DNA of 64,000 nucleotides, from contig NC_072790.1 of the NCBI RefSeq assembly GCF_028583425.1, positions 65,558,052-65,622,051 on the forward strand. The letters are read 5' to 3'. The notes below the pieces were generated by a model, which saw only the letters and a list, made by a program, of their open reading frames with translations, was not told where the DNA came from and made no database searches. Source of the stretch: Eublepharis macularius (taxonomy: Eukaryota > Chordata > Lepidosauria > Squamata > Eublepharidae). Position numbers and translations under genes: made by a program. This document shows positions 23,905-36,314 of the stretch, piece after piece (position 1 is the stretch's first letter; every line of letters starts with the position of its first letter).

Positions 23905-24295
23905 CTCAATTAATTCAATGGATGTGAAAGTTGGACAATGAAGAAAGCTGACAGGAAGAAAATTGATTCATTTGAAATATGGTGCTGGAGGAGAGTTTTA
24001 TGGATAACATGGATGGTCAAAAAGACAAATAAGTGGGTTCTAGATCAAATCAAGCTTGAATTTTCTCTAGGAGCTAAAATGACAAAACTGAGGCTACTGT
24101 CACATCATAAGAAGACAAGACTCCCTGGAAAAATCAATAATGCTGGGAAAAGCAGAAGGCAGCAGGAAAAGAGGAAGACCTAAAACAAGATGGCTTAACT
24201 CAATAAAAGAAGCCCTGTCTTCCAGTTTGAAAGATCTGAGCAAGTCTGTTAATGATAGGACATTTTGGAAGTTTTTTCATTCTTGGCAAATAACA
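23905..24295 (+). mobile_element. Bov-B (RTE clade) LINE fragment
   Basis: Translation reads W-TMKKADRKKIDSFEIWCWRRVLW, then a KLRLL block, then a basic 'RKRGRPKTRWLNSIKEA' read across a frameshift near 24175, then 'RTFWK'. This order (CESWT-KKA, IDAFELWCWRRLLR, RGRQRMRWLD, DREAWR) is the C-terminal hallmark of Bov-B ORF2, common in squamates. Only the last 130 or so codons remain, with at least one frameshift. Confidence 0.75.
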
Positions 24296-24991
24296 CACAC
24301 AAAAGCCTGTGAATTATTTCAGCAAAATTTTTCAAATGAATTCAGCATAAACAAAAAATTTGGCTATTTTAAATTTAATTTCTATCCTATAATTTAGCAA
24401 TTTAGTGTTCATGCATCCAAGAAAACCTGGTTTCCTCGGCAGTTGTTAATTGGAAAGAAGGCACTATTCTCTGCTATTAGCATTCATTAGTCTGCAAACA
24501 ACATAAACTGCAATTTTCCTGAGGACAGGTAGAAGATCACATCTTGGTAAAGTTACCTTATGTTAAAAAAATCTCTCTGAAAATATAAAACCAGCACAGT
24601 ATGCAAAAAGAGAACAGAAGTTTTCTTCTGGCCGTGCTACTTTTCTTTCTGCATGGAGTTGTTTTATCTACGGGGCAAAACCAAATTTCTGACAGTGAAA
24701 ATTGCTGTCTTTAAGGATGAGAAGACTTGTATAAGTGAATACATGTAATTCATTCCAACAGGAAGAATGTGCTAAATCTAGGGCAACACAGTGGTGGCAA
24801 AACCTGCCCTTTCCCTCTGGCACTTGGTGATCAGGCCACTATTGAGAATGACACCATGTTGGGGTAACGGAGCATCTCCTTTTCTTGATGGTAGATCCAT
24901 CTGTACAAGAGAGGGCATTATTTTTTAACAGTAAATTGTGTTCATCAAGCTCAGAAAAATTAAGATCTTAAAGCAGTATTTTCATAAGTTA

Positions 24992-25175
24992 TAAGAGGAG
25001 CAGCCATATTAGTCTGTTGCAGAAAAAACAAATGAAAAAGGTGTTTCATGACAACTTAAAGATGAGCAGCTTTACTGTGGCAGAAGCTGGAGTTCTTTTG
25101 GTCAGGTTCCTACAAAAGAAAAATCACTCAAGAAGCATTTTAGATTACATTCATCCTGAAGCAGGGCTGCCAACC
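24992..25175 (+). repeat. Old repeat fragment related to 46697-46897
   Basis: It begins 'aggagcagccatattagtctgttgcag', comparable to 'ggagtagccatgctggtctgcagcag' in the copy at 46697, and continues 'aaaaacaaa..acttaaaga'. Diverged, non-coding. Confidence 0.45.
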
Positions 25176-25191
25176 TCCGGATGTGACTTGG

Positions 25192-25391
25192 AGCCAAACT
25201 ACAAGTGACGTCTTACACAGGTCGGACACTAGTCGGCTTCCCTCAAGTTTTGATGGGAAATGTAGGCGCCCTGGTTTTACAGCTTGGCTCTCCATTACAG
25301 CTGCAAGACCAGGATGCCTACATTTCCCATCAAAACTTGAGGGAAGCCGACTAGTGTCCAACCTGTGTAAGACGTCACTTGTAGTTTGGCT
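25192..25391. mobile_element. Palindromic MITE, copy 2
   Basis: Near-perfect inverted arms of about 75 bp start AGCCAAACTACAAGTGACGT and enclose a spacer of about 50 bp. Direct repeats of cttgg flank it (25187-25191 and 25392-25396). The whole element can fold on itself. It matches copy 1 at 6241-6464 but its arms are much better preserved, so it probably inserted later. No coding capacity. Confidence 0.85.
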
Positions 25392-25494
25392 CTTGGAGAT
25401 CTCTTTTACAACTGACTGCCAGAGATCGGCAGAGAGGCACTGCAACAGCATGCTTATCTGGTGCCGGCAGTGAGTCACCTCCTGGCATTGCTAG

Positions 25495-25655
25495 CAGATG
25501 AGATCGGTTCCCCTGGAGAAAATGGCTGCTTTGGATATTGGATTCTATGGCATTATAACCCACAGAGGTCCTGTTCCTCCTCAAACCCTGCCCTCCCCAG
25601 GCTCCCCACCCAAATCTCCAGGAATTTCCCAAACCAGAGCTAGCAATGATATTCT
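25495..25655 (-). repeat. Dispersed repeat, family A
   Basis: It reads 'gagatcggttcccctggagaaaatggctgctttgg', 'tggcattataaccc' and 'aggctccccacccaaatctccaggaatttcccaaaccagagct'. This is the inverse of the copy at 26385-26670 and is among the best-preserved copies here. Confidence 0.6.
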
Positions 25656-26384
25656 GAAGCAAAGGGCAACATCTTTGCAAGTAACATATTTATATGATTA
25701 CCAAGATTGTTTGGCTTAGAAACTTCATCATGTGTTTTTATAATTGTTAGAATCTCAGCTTAAATTCAGAGGCCAGGTTCTAGCAGTAATGTTAAAGAAT
25801 ACATTCAATAAATGCCATTTCTACTGATAGGGAGATTTAAGCCTGAATACCAGTTCATTGCTTGGCTTCCCTTTTACTCTTATTTACAGTCAGTTGCCTT
25901 CTTTGAAGGTAAGAATTACCCACCCTTGTCAATTCTGGTTACATATGCTGCTTAAGCCTTCTGAAGAGAACCCTTGCATGGGATCAGCATAGATTGCTGA
26001 AATCAATATCCACAGTGAAAGAGGAAAGCTAATCTAGCGGCTAATGGTTCTGCTTTATCTAGGCAAAATATGAGCCCCCACTTAATGTTTTTAGAAAGTC
26101 TTACATCCATACTGTATTATGCGGGTAGGTGGGAGATTTGTGCATAAAAGTAAATTGGCTGCAATCCCTTGCAGTAATCCTCTAGTAAGAACTCTTTAAT
26201 TACGTTTCCATGGAAGTGTTGCCTCAAGAGATTCAAATGCTTGGAGACACAAATCTTACCCAACTGAGACAAAGGTACTTGGCTAACGTTTACATTTTTA
26301 CATGGTACATAAATAGCTGTTTGCCCAGTAAAATATTATTGATGAAATGTTCAAATTTCAGCTTAAAAATGGGAGCGTGTGGTT

Positions 26385-26670
26385 GCCAACTCTAGGTTGG
26401 GAGATATGGGTACATTTTGAAGGTAGAGCCTGGGGAGAGCAGGGTTTGGGGAGGGGAAGGAGCTCAGCGGAGGATATGATGCCATACAGTCCAGCCTCAA
26501 AAGCAGCCATATTCTCCAGGGGAACTGATCTCTGTAATCTGGAGACCAGTTGTACACTGGACCTAGAGGCACAGTGCCTTACATGTTTCAGAAAGGGAGA
26601 AAGGAAGAGAGAGCTTTTTAATCTCTGCAAGTTCTCCAGGCCTCACTTGGAGTCTGGCAACCCTAGAACA
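26385..26670 (+). repeat. Dispersed repeat, family A, with inner insertion
   Basis: It starts 'ggttgccaactctaggttgggag' and ends 'ctggcaaccctag'. The middle holds 'gagcctggggagagcagggtttgg', 'tatgatgccatac' and 'gcagccatattctccaggggaactgatctctgtaatctgga'. A piece of about 85 bp near 26555-26640 is foreign to the family and also occurs at 27390-27475. Confidence 0.6.
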
Positions 26671-26871
26671 TTTGAGATATGTCTTATATATGCTTTTCCC
26701 GAATTTGGTACAATATGGCAAAACTTACTGGGAAAATATGAATTTTCTTTGGTTGGGGTGGGAGAGGCTTCTTACACCTACTAAATCCCACTTATAATCA
26801 CATAAGTAGGTCCAATTTGTGTTATCTCAGCAGTGGTTTCTATCACAATGTGAATCCATGCTAAGAGGAGG

Positions 26872-27068
26872 GGCCATGGCTCAGTGGTGGAGCATCTGCT
26901 TTATAAGCAGAAGGTCTCACAAGTTCAATCCCTGGGATCTCCAGCTAAAATATCAAGTAGTAGGAGATGTGAAGTCTTCTACCTGAAACCCAGAAAGCCA
27001 GTACCAGCCTAAGGAGACAATATTGACCCAGATAGACCAAAGGTCTGATTTAATATAATCTAGCTTCA
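26872..27068 (+). mobile_element. tRNA-derived SINE
   Basis: The head (26872-26943) looks like a tRNA. It has an A-box-like 'tggctcagtggtggagc', an anticodon-arm-like 'atctgctttataagcagaagg' and a B-box-like 'aagttcaatccc'. The body runs to 'gaccaaaggtctgatttaatataatctagcttcatgtg', a form common in squamate genomes. The tRNA head is RNA polymerase III promoter-like, but this is a SINE and not a functional tRNA gene. Confidence 0.8.
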
Positions 27069-30000
27069 TGTGCCTGAAACTTGTGGGATTTTTGTATTCT
27101 TAAAGTAATTCTAAGATTGGCATATTAAAAAGCATAGGATATACCCAGTAGGGTCATACTTATAGCAATAGTAGTAAAGTCTACAGTATCTTCTCTCTTT
27201 AGTTAGTTAATTGTCCCTGGAAGGTGAAAGGCCAGAAACTGGGGCAACTAGCTGCTAAGAAGATAAGTGAAGTCAAACAATGGGACAAAGAAATGCAGGT
27301 AGCAGGTTTGTGATCCTCTCCAGCTTTCTCATCCAGACTCTGGGAAGTCTCCAGAGTTATCAATAGTCAGAATCTGACTCACATTTTTCAGTGGGCCCAG
27401 AGGCACAGTGCTTTACATGTATCAGAAAGGGAGAAAGGAAGAGAGAGATTCTTAGTCTCTGCAAGTTCTCTGCCTGGTTGGATCTGTCCAGGGCACCACC
27501 AAGGAGGGCTATAGCTTTAGCTCTGACATCACCAAACCCTATACAGTAAGGGGAAGAAAGTTTCTAGTCAGTTAAATTGTCTCCCTCACCCTCATCACCT
27601 CTATGAACTCTGTATCAGACAACAAAGTCCCCAAATAAGGAAAAGATACACATATCGATATTAACCTGAACCCTTATTTTTAAATTTTATAATAGCCATA
27701 TTAATGAAAATGGCTTGGAGGGATTGATTCTTTAATATCAAAATAGATATCGCTATTCTGCTGCTGTTATGTTCAGTTTCAGCCAAGCAGTGCAATCCTA
27801 AAACACTTTCCTTCGAGTAAGCTCCACTGAATAGACGAGAATAGGATTCTGAGTAGATATGCTTATGATTACTCACCCCCCCTGCCCCCTGCCTACAGCT
27901 GGAAATGGTAACACCGCTCTCCCCACCACCACCTAATGCTTAGGATTGTGCTGAAATAGTATGATCATTGTCATTGGCTTTTGTATATTGTTATGGTCAT
28001 CAGTTTAGGGTCCTCTCTTTTTCATTGATGTTGTTGAAGATTCTTTTGTTTCTTTTCATCATTGTAACACCAGTAGTACATACATACCACTTTTATACCA
28101 TTTGTATGCAGTCGGTAGAAAAAATAAGGTTGGAAAATGTTGTCACTTTCAATGGAAAACATCTGGCATAAAGAATGAGCAAACACTGTGAAAATAACTC
28201 ATAGGTTCATTTCTCACATGGCAGAAATAAAATAGAAGTTGCAATATTCAAATAAAACCAAAGAGCTTTTGAAGTCTGGTCTTATCCTTGCTAATGAGCA
28301 TTTCTTTTTCTGCATGTCTACATCACCGACATGCCAAAATAACTAGGCTGTTCCTAAGGGGCAGAGACAGGCATTTATTTGGGGTTATTTGCACTCTGTT
28401 TTTATTTTTAAACTTTTTAATGTATGAAAAAGCTGAAGTTACCAGGTAAATACCAATGTGTATATACTACTAAATATATACATGGGTTTAAAAATGCACA
28501 TTAAAACCATGAGATAAATATGTGCTGAAAGGAAGGTTGGAATGGAATTCTTGAATGGGAGAATCAGTTCTAACATTCTGTTAGTAAGGCCATCAGATAT
28601 AGCACTGGAAGTCTATAACAGAAAGAAGTCTTCCAAGAACCTTAGAGGGCATAAGTGATTTATAGGAAAAACTTTTATCTACTTCAGGGGTAGTGTGTTT
28701 GATACAGTTGTGCTCGTTGAATCAAATAAATGAGAGGTGGCATTTCAAAACAGTTTTGGATGATGAATGCTTTAAGTGGATCGCAGTGAAGACCCATAAA
28801 ATGTCATCTTTTAGGCTTGCTGACTTGATTCATTTCAATAGTCTCAAAATAAAATATGGGGAAATCTTTATTTATGAACAGATAGATATGAGCACAAAAC
28901 CCAAAATGAAATACAGCAACATATAAATACGGTGTATGCTGCTTAAAACGGGGAAAACTGTACAATAGAGAAAACTAATAGGGAGTATGGTATATTACTA
29001 AGACCATAGAGCTATTGTTTCATCTATTGCTTACATACAGATGTTGTTATCTGCCATAATAGGCTAAAAATTGACTGTCACCCTTCTGTTGCCCACAACA
29101 TCCATCTCTCTAGCCTTTGTCTGAGTGGCCACAGAATGCTGGATACACATTCACGGATGATAGCTCTATCATTGGCTAAAAATGCAATCTTATGGTGCCT
29201 TCATGTTTAGCTTCTAGCTATTTTTCCACATTTGTGTATGTACTCAGCAAAACCCATATGAGTGCAGAATTCATGAAAGTGACATGAAATATGAATGGTA
29301 TGTGCCATTTATATGCAACACCATTTGTATGTATTTTGTTCTTAGATACATTTAACTAAGTACTAAACAGGAACAATAGAAGTGGCCTTCAGAGACATTA
29401 AACTTTTGATTACATCCTGGGGGTGATTTCTGTGTGAGCTTTCCAGAAGCATATCTGGTTGGCCATTGTTGGATATAGAGTACTTATCCAGATGTATTTT
29501 TGTTGAGCTCCAGCAATGCAGAGCCTATTCTCTCTCGAAAATAATGCATTCTATATGTTTTGAGGCTTGCCACACTATTTTCTAAAGAAAATAAGAGCAG
29601 CAAAAAGGTCGGTAGTGTTATTGCTCCACCTCCTAGATGAAGGTCGCAGCAGCACTACTGAGACATGTTCAGAGAGTGAAGTGAGATGGTGGTGGTGGCT
29701 TACTTCATGCAGAAAAGAACATTTGAGGTGACACTGGATGTGGACACTGAGTAAAACATGGTCCAAAAGAAAAGGAAATGGGAAACATCCCGAAGGGCAA
29801 AGGGAACAAGACACTGTGTGCTATATACATGAATGGAGTGCAAAAGCATGGAAAGATAAACGCTGATGGACATGAAATGGTAGGTAAGATTAAATATTAC
29901 ATATTGATTTCAATCTAGCAGCCATATCATTGGTTACATTAATACTGTGAAATAGTAAGATAAATATTTGTGTCTATCTTATATGTATGCAATCAAAATA

Positions 30001-33000
30001 TTCAGAAAAAGATAAGAAATTATCTACTTTTTTACACCTAATTCACTTAAATTGTGTTAACTTTTGCAGTTCAGTCTCTCTTAATCACACTAACGCTAAG
30101 GGGACTAAGTAGAGAGTGAGGTATAGATACATATTAGTGGGAATGTCTGACTTTGGACTTTAAATATATTCAGTAAATATTGAATCTGTAGAGTAAATTG
30201 CAGAAAAAACATTCTGAACGTATCATGGACAGGTAATGGCTAGTTACCAGGAAACTACAATATGGCATTAATAAAGTTCACTTGCAAATGTTACTCTGAA
30301 TCTATTAATGACAATGTGAATCTTTGTCTTTTGGATTGCCCAAGAGATGGCATGCTAGGAAATTAAATTTCTGTTAGTTCTCTAGGCCATTTGTCTAATA
30401 AGCTTGACTTCCTGTTTAGGAATTGTTAACAATAACAACCACACATATCCTGAAAGAAAATTATATTAAAATTAAATCTGACATTTTAAAATGTTACAAA
30501 GGCTTGACTAATGTTTATCTTATTTTTGAAGTACATTCAGCTGTTTCTACTAACAATCATTGCATATTCTCATAGCGGTCTTTTTATATGTGTAAATCTC
30601 AGCCATCCAAAACACCTCAAATAATCCTAGTGAATCTGCTAATCACTATTGTTAAACAGATTTCCATGTGAGCCTTTGAGATGGAGCTACTGCAAGGTTG
30701 CATCAGCTATGTTCTCAGTGAAGGGAGCCCTTTAAAGACAAAACACTTTTGTTAACTATGGAACATCTAGACAAAATGTAAGAAGAGCTTATGTTCTTCA
30801 GATGTGGATGTGTATTGCCTTGAGCTTGTTCCTCTGAGCATCTGACTTTCTGCTAATATTTATTTATTTACTTATTAAAAACATGTCCCAACATTTATCC
30901 TGGGTATCTCAGTATCCAAGTCATGGTCTAAATCAGTATGGTTTCTAAATCAGAGGGTTTTCTCTGGAGTACTCCAGCCTACATCTGATACTTACAGAAC
31001 ATCAACAGGGTCCTACCTGAACCACTGTCAGCCATTTTCTATGCCTCCCCATCTCCTCAGGTGCTGTCCATCACAAAAGCAGCCTACTATAATATGATGT
31101 AAATGAGCAACAGAAAAATACAATAAATGACACTCTGGGCTTGCTGGGGAACCACTGGCTGGCTCACTCAAGGCTAAAGGCTGTGAGCCATGGCTAAGAG
31201 CCAGAGGCCGAAATCCCTTTGACTCTTGCTTTCACTATGTGCATCTGGCCATGCCCAGCCTTTTATATCTACGAACAGAAGGGGAAACAGAAGCTTGGCC
31301 ATGTCTGTTGCTGCTGGCAAAGATATTTCCAAACTTTAAAATTCCCCTGCCTGATAGACATGTGTAAATGTACAAGCAAGGAAAGTAACAGTGCAGCCAA
31401 AGCAGATGAGCATTTTAAACTGCAAGTTAAATCAATATCTGCCCTGTACCATAATTCAATCTAACCTGAAAGAGTAGGTGTGGATGCGATCTGTGTTATG
31501 AAATTTACTGAAGAAATGTGTATACAAATACACCTACACATGCATACATATGAATATAGATATGTTTGTCACACTCTTGAATGATCAGTTAGTAATGAAA
31601 CCTTCTATCCTCATAGTGTGTAGCTATGGAGGTAGAAATTGGCTTGATTCACACTGGTCTCCCCATTCCCCCCGCTTTAATTCCATGAGAGAAATAATAA
31701 AGGGGTTGTAATTTGCCCAACTGTTGGCAGAAGCACCATCTCCTAAGAAAAGGGCTCACCAGAGGTAGGTTTATACCACATTTCAACAATCTCAGCTAAG
31801 ATAGGGAACATGGTTGAGACAGGGCCAAAACCTAATGACACTATGGCAGAAAGGAAGGTTAATATTGTATTCCTTTTTCTTTCTTTTAAAAGGTCAACTT
31901 TCTTTTATGGGAAAAAGGAAATACTGCTCACCATCTCAACTGCTAGATCTGAAGAAACAGGCTGAAATATGTACATGGAACATATGCCTTGGAAACAATC
32001 TAGTATTCCATATGGTCCAAGTTAACTTTAGACTTTGACTTTCTTCATAGCTGTAACTACTGATGAGATAACCTCCTCCCCAGGTTCAAATGGGGCTAAA
32101 AATCTGGCTCATTACAAGCCCCGGGAAGAACAAACAGGAAAACTCTTTTCCACAGGAGTACTTAAATCAGCACATCAAGATCATGCCACCAACCCCATTC
32201 CCAGTCACCTCTTTCCAACCTCTACTACACTAACTGTTCCCAGTCTGAGGATGTGGAGGTTTGAGGCCTACCACCTGCTTTCACCTTGCCCTTCTTGGCT
32301 ACTTCAATCTGCCAGGGGGGCTGGCTGATTGGGTAGTTAATGCCTAGAGTGAGGGTGTGGTCACCCCAACCTCAAAACAATCTGTGGTGTGCCTACTTCT
32401 AAAGAAGCCGACGTGGATCCAGGAGATCTCAATAACTATTGACCAGTCTCAAATATTCCATTCTTGAGCAAGGTGGTTGGATAACTTCAAGACTTCCTGC
32501 ATAAGGCAATTTGTTTGGATCCTTCCTAGCCTGTTTTCAGGCCTGGTTATAATACTGAAAAAGCATTGGTAGCTTTGATCAATGACCTGCTTCAAGAGAT
32601 GGACAGAGGGAGTGTGACTGTGGTGATTCTCCTGGACCTTTCAGTGGCTTTTGATACCATCGATCATGGTATTTTTCTGGATCACCTTTCCAGGCTGGGA
32701 TTTGGAGGCACCATTTTGTCATGGATCCAGCCCTACCTAGAAGGTGTTTCAGAAGGTGGTGCTGGTGGGTCTGCTGCTCAGGCCCTTGCCCTATGGCTTT
32801 TGAGGTCCCACAAAGTTTCAGTTTGCCCCCCATCCCTTTAACATCTATGAAATCACTGGATAAGGTCAGGTGGAGATTTCAACTGAGTAGTCACTGATAG
32901 TGGATGACACTCAGCTCTGCCTTGCACTTCTGGCCAATTCCAGGGAGGTCCTCCTGAACTAATGCCTGGAGGACATTTGGGAGTAGATGTGAGCTAATAA

Positions 33001-33045
33001 ACTGAAGCTTAATCACAAGATAGAAGTGCTACTGGTGAACAGAAG

Positions 33046-33137
33046 GTTTTAATAACAACATACTTTGTAAACCGCTCTGAGTGGGTGTTAAGTTGTCCTG
33101 AAGGGTGGTATATACATTTAATGTTGTTGTTGTTGTT
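33046..33137 (+). mobile_element. SINE 3' fragment inside the L2 copy
   Basis: The sequence 'aataacaacatactttgtaaaccgctctgagtgggtgttaagttgtcctgaagggtggtatatac' ends in a (GTT)n tail. It is the same 3' end as the full SINE at 48138-48390 (opposite strand). L2 coding resumes directly after the tail, so it inserted into the L2 copy. Confidence 0.75.
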
Positions 33138-33351
33138 TTACCCAGGATTTAAGGTGTCATCCATTCCAGATGGGATTGCACTCCCCTTGAAGGAACAGGT
33201 CCATAATCTGGGGATGCTCTTGGGCACAGGCCAAAGCTGGATAAGCAGGTAGCAACATGGCCAGGAGTGCCCTTTACAAGCTTTAACTAGTTAGCAAGCT
33301 GTGGCCTTTTCTGGGCAGAAAAGATCTGGCCACTGTGGTGCATGTCCTGAT

Positions 33352-33989
33352 TAGACATGGGCATGAACGGAGAAAAAAACCCGAATAAGCTGTTCATTGT
33401 TCATTGCCATCCACGAACAACGAACAATGAACAGTAATGAACATGACCCTGTTTACAAACATGTTCGTTGTTCGTGGCCCTTTAAAGATCCCTTTAAACT
33501 ATCAGCTTGCAGGTGGCAGGGGGAATTCCCCCTGCCACCTGCCAGCTGATAGTTTAAAGGGCCCTTTCCTGCCTCGTGCAAGGGGCAAGGCCCTTTAAAC
33601 ACCCCACAAACTGACCTTCCCAATGTTCAATGCCCACCAAATTTGCAGGGGATATAGTCCTCACTGTCCTCCGAAAAAACCCCAAGTTTCAGAGAGATTG
33701 CACCCCGGGAAAGGCATGATGCATGGGTTGTCATTTTCTCTTCACAGTGGCAAAAACAGGACTCTCTGCTGGAAGTACTTTGAAGGGTTAAAGCCAGAAG
33801 GAAAGCCAGAAGGAGTTCGGAGAGAGTTCAGTCCCTGCGGTTGCCAGGGGAGTTGATTGAAAGGCCCCAGACTGTCTGGCTTGACAAACAGCTGACGAAG
33901 GCAATGCACGAGGCTTGCAACAACCACTTGTTCGAACGGGCTGTTTGTGGTTTTTTTTCCATTCGTAATTCTGTTCGTGCCCATGTCTA
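33352..33989. mobile_element. Non-autonomous hAT element with perfect 8-bp TSD
   Basis: The terminal inverted repeats are TAGACATGGGCATGAAC and (reverse-complemented right end) TAGACATGGGCACGAAC, with one difference. The target duplication gtcctgat is identical on both sides (33344-33351 and 33990-33997), which is the hAT signature. Inside are nested 'gttcgttgttcg' motifs and an inner palindrome at 33482-33564 centred on 'aattccccctgccacctgc'. No transposase frame. A related copy lies at 48475-49335. Confidence 0.92.
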
Positions 33990-36121
33990 GTCCTGATTAT
34001 GTCTAGATTAGACTGCTGCAATGTGTTCTACATGGGGCAACCCCTGAAAAGTGTTTGGAAATTTCAATTGGTGCAAAATGCTGCAGTCAGAACTGTAACA
34101 ATCTAGTCTTGATCTGTCTACATCTGCTCCCAAGCTGTTTTCAGAAACACTATTCAAGGTACAACTGGTGTTGACATTTACAGTCCTATATAGTTTTGAA
34201 CCAATATTCTTGAAGGATTGCCTACTACCTTATGAACCTACCTAGCCATTATGATCATTTTTGGAGGCCCTGCTTCTGTTGACCCACTTGAGATTGGTTA
34301 TGGCAACAAAACTGGAACTCTCTCTTCAGGGAGACTTGTCTGTTCCCTTCTGTTGCCATCTGCGACTAGAGAATTTTTATTGTTTCCTTGGCATTCCCTC
34401 AGTGACCCCTCCTCCATGCCCAATGTTTTAATTGTTGTTTTGATGTTTTTGTGTATATTTTACCTATGGGTTTAATTGTTTTAATAATGTGCTTTCTGTT
34501 GGTTTTGATCATTTTAAAAGTATGATTTATTATATACATTTTAATTTGTTAGCTAATTAAGAACTTAATAAATAAACCTCACTCACTTTTCTGTGGCTGC
34601 TGTAGGTCTTCTATTGCGGCAAGCAGGCTGGCAAGATGACAAGCAGGCAAAGAAGCCACTTGGCTCCCTATCTCTACCTCTGCCAGCCATCTCTTTCTTT
34701 TCCTTCCCTTTCCCAACACCTTGAATGCTATTTAGGTGGGGTCTGAGGTGCTGAGATACACCTGAAGAAATATCCTAAGACTGCCTGACAGGTGGATACA
34801 GAGGTAGGGAGAAGCAACTAATGGGCTGTCTGAACAACTGTCAACTGGCCTGCCAATCAGGGCAAGAGCAGTAACAACAGCAAGGTATCTGGGATTGGAG
34901 GAAGACATCTTTTCTAGCTTGGATTGTATATCTGAATCGGAGAAGACCTCAGGGCTTATCTTCATCGTGGAAGTGACCATTATGACTGCTGAAGTTCTGA
35001 GCCCAGAGAATAGTTTTCAGCAGAATTGGAGAAGTTTTACTACCTCCCTTCATAAAATCAAGGCTGGAATATTAATTCCCCACTATCCCTAGCTATAATA
35101 ATTGTTCACAATAAGTAGTTCAAATTCTGATAACAATCTATTCCCCCTTTTTACAAAAAAACCCAGAAAAGCAGAAGATACCTTTCAAACGTGCAGTGAG
35201 CTCAGTACTTATTAATGATTAATTTAAAAAAACCCTACAAAAATATAAGTAACATAAATATTTGACTTGGGGCCGGCTTGTAGTAGATCTAGAAGCTGCT
35301 CTGGATTTATGGCACCAGAGTATAGAATTGCAACTTGCAGATTTTTCTTAAAGATGGCACATAAAAGCAGAAAAATAAACATTAGTAGCGAGTACTATAT
35401 TGTCAGAAAAGCGCTTTCACTGGGAAATCTGGATTAAGAAATACGATCAACTAGGAACAGTGGGGAATTAAAAATCTCCCCCGCCCCCCGCTGAGAAATA
35501 TAGCTCACCACTCATGTATGGCTACCCACCAAGGGCTTAACGTATCTGCTGTTTATGCTGCCTGTCTGGAATTGAAAAAAACCAGGCAGTTGTAAAGGTC
35601 ACACCCACAACTTAAATCAACACAATTCTGTTTTGCAGAGAATATTACTACATACATTCCACTTCACTGCTTGTAAAGATTGGTTTGATCTAACATTTGA
35701 CAATAGGAACAGCTCAGAGAAAAGGGAGGAAGGTAGGAGAAGCAAGGATGAAAGAAACAAAGGTAACAAGGGATGAGTGTGAGCAAATGTAGTCAGTCAG
35801 TGACATGAAGTGAGATTTCTCTTCAGGATTCAGAGGCCAGGTCTTCTACTTTGATAGGATACCTCCCACCTCCTGCGTCCTTTGCCCTCTCCTACCCAGC
35901 TGGTTCACAAGGGAAAATTCTTGAGGAAATAGGGGGTCAATTGGAAGACTTACTGCATGGGGGGACCTTCAGTGGTGATATTGTGACATTACTTCCAACA
36001 TGACCTGGAACTGGAAGTGACATTATCATGTGCAGCATCCTGAGGCACCCCTACTTCAGGACAGGATGAGGCTTAGAGGCTTATTTATTTATTTATTTAT
36101 TTATTTAATTACATTTTTAGA

Positions 36122-36153
36122 CCGCCCTCCCCGTCAGACGGGCTCAGGGCGGT
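36122..36153 (-). promoter_or_regulatory. L2 3'-end hairpin
   Basis: The arms CCGCCCT/AGGGCGG with inner GCCCGT/ACGGG(g)-type pairing sit just upstream of the (TAAA)n tail. In L2-type LINEs and the SINEs they mobilise, such a 3' end is the part recognised by the reverse transcriptase (family knowledge). Confidence 0.5.
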
Positions 36154-36314
36154 TTGACAACAAATTAAAAACAGTAAAAACATTATAAAAACATTAAAAC
36201 ATCGTATAAAAAACCATTAAAATTGGCGGGTGTAGAATATTAAATATTAAAATGCAGCATTGTCCTGCATGGGTGGTGGAAGGTCTTCAGTGGTATGGCC
36301 AGCGAGAGGACAGC

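Larger units (their letters stand above)
32170..34580 (+). mobile_element. L2-like LINE, interrupted by a SINE and a hAT element
   Basis: Reverse-transcriptase sequence is readable. Near 32565-32760 it gives ALVALINDLLQEMDRGSVTV, LLDLSVAFDTIDHGIFLDHL and LGFGGTILSWIQPYL. It continues after a SINE piece (33046-33137) with 'SSIPDGIALPLKEQVHNLG', and after the hAT insertion (33352-33989) with 'LKSVWKFQLVQNAAVRT'. The 3' UTR ends in 'acttaataaataaa' near 34580. The YADD catalytic motif is not preserved ('VDDTQLCL' region near 32900) and there are many stops. The element is dead and older than its two insertions. Confidence 0.8.

Noticed and set aside
23938-24183. Lysine-rich small protein gene
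   Set aside because: The sequence matches the C-terminal part of Bov-B LINE ORF2 and is frameshifted near 24175.
26872-26943. Possible tRNA gene
   Set aside because: The cloverleaf-like head is degenerate and is followed directly by a SINE body, so it is a tRNA-derived SINE.
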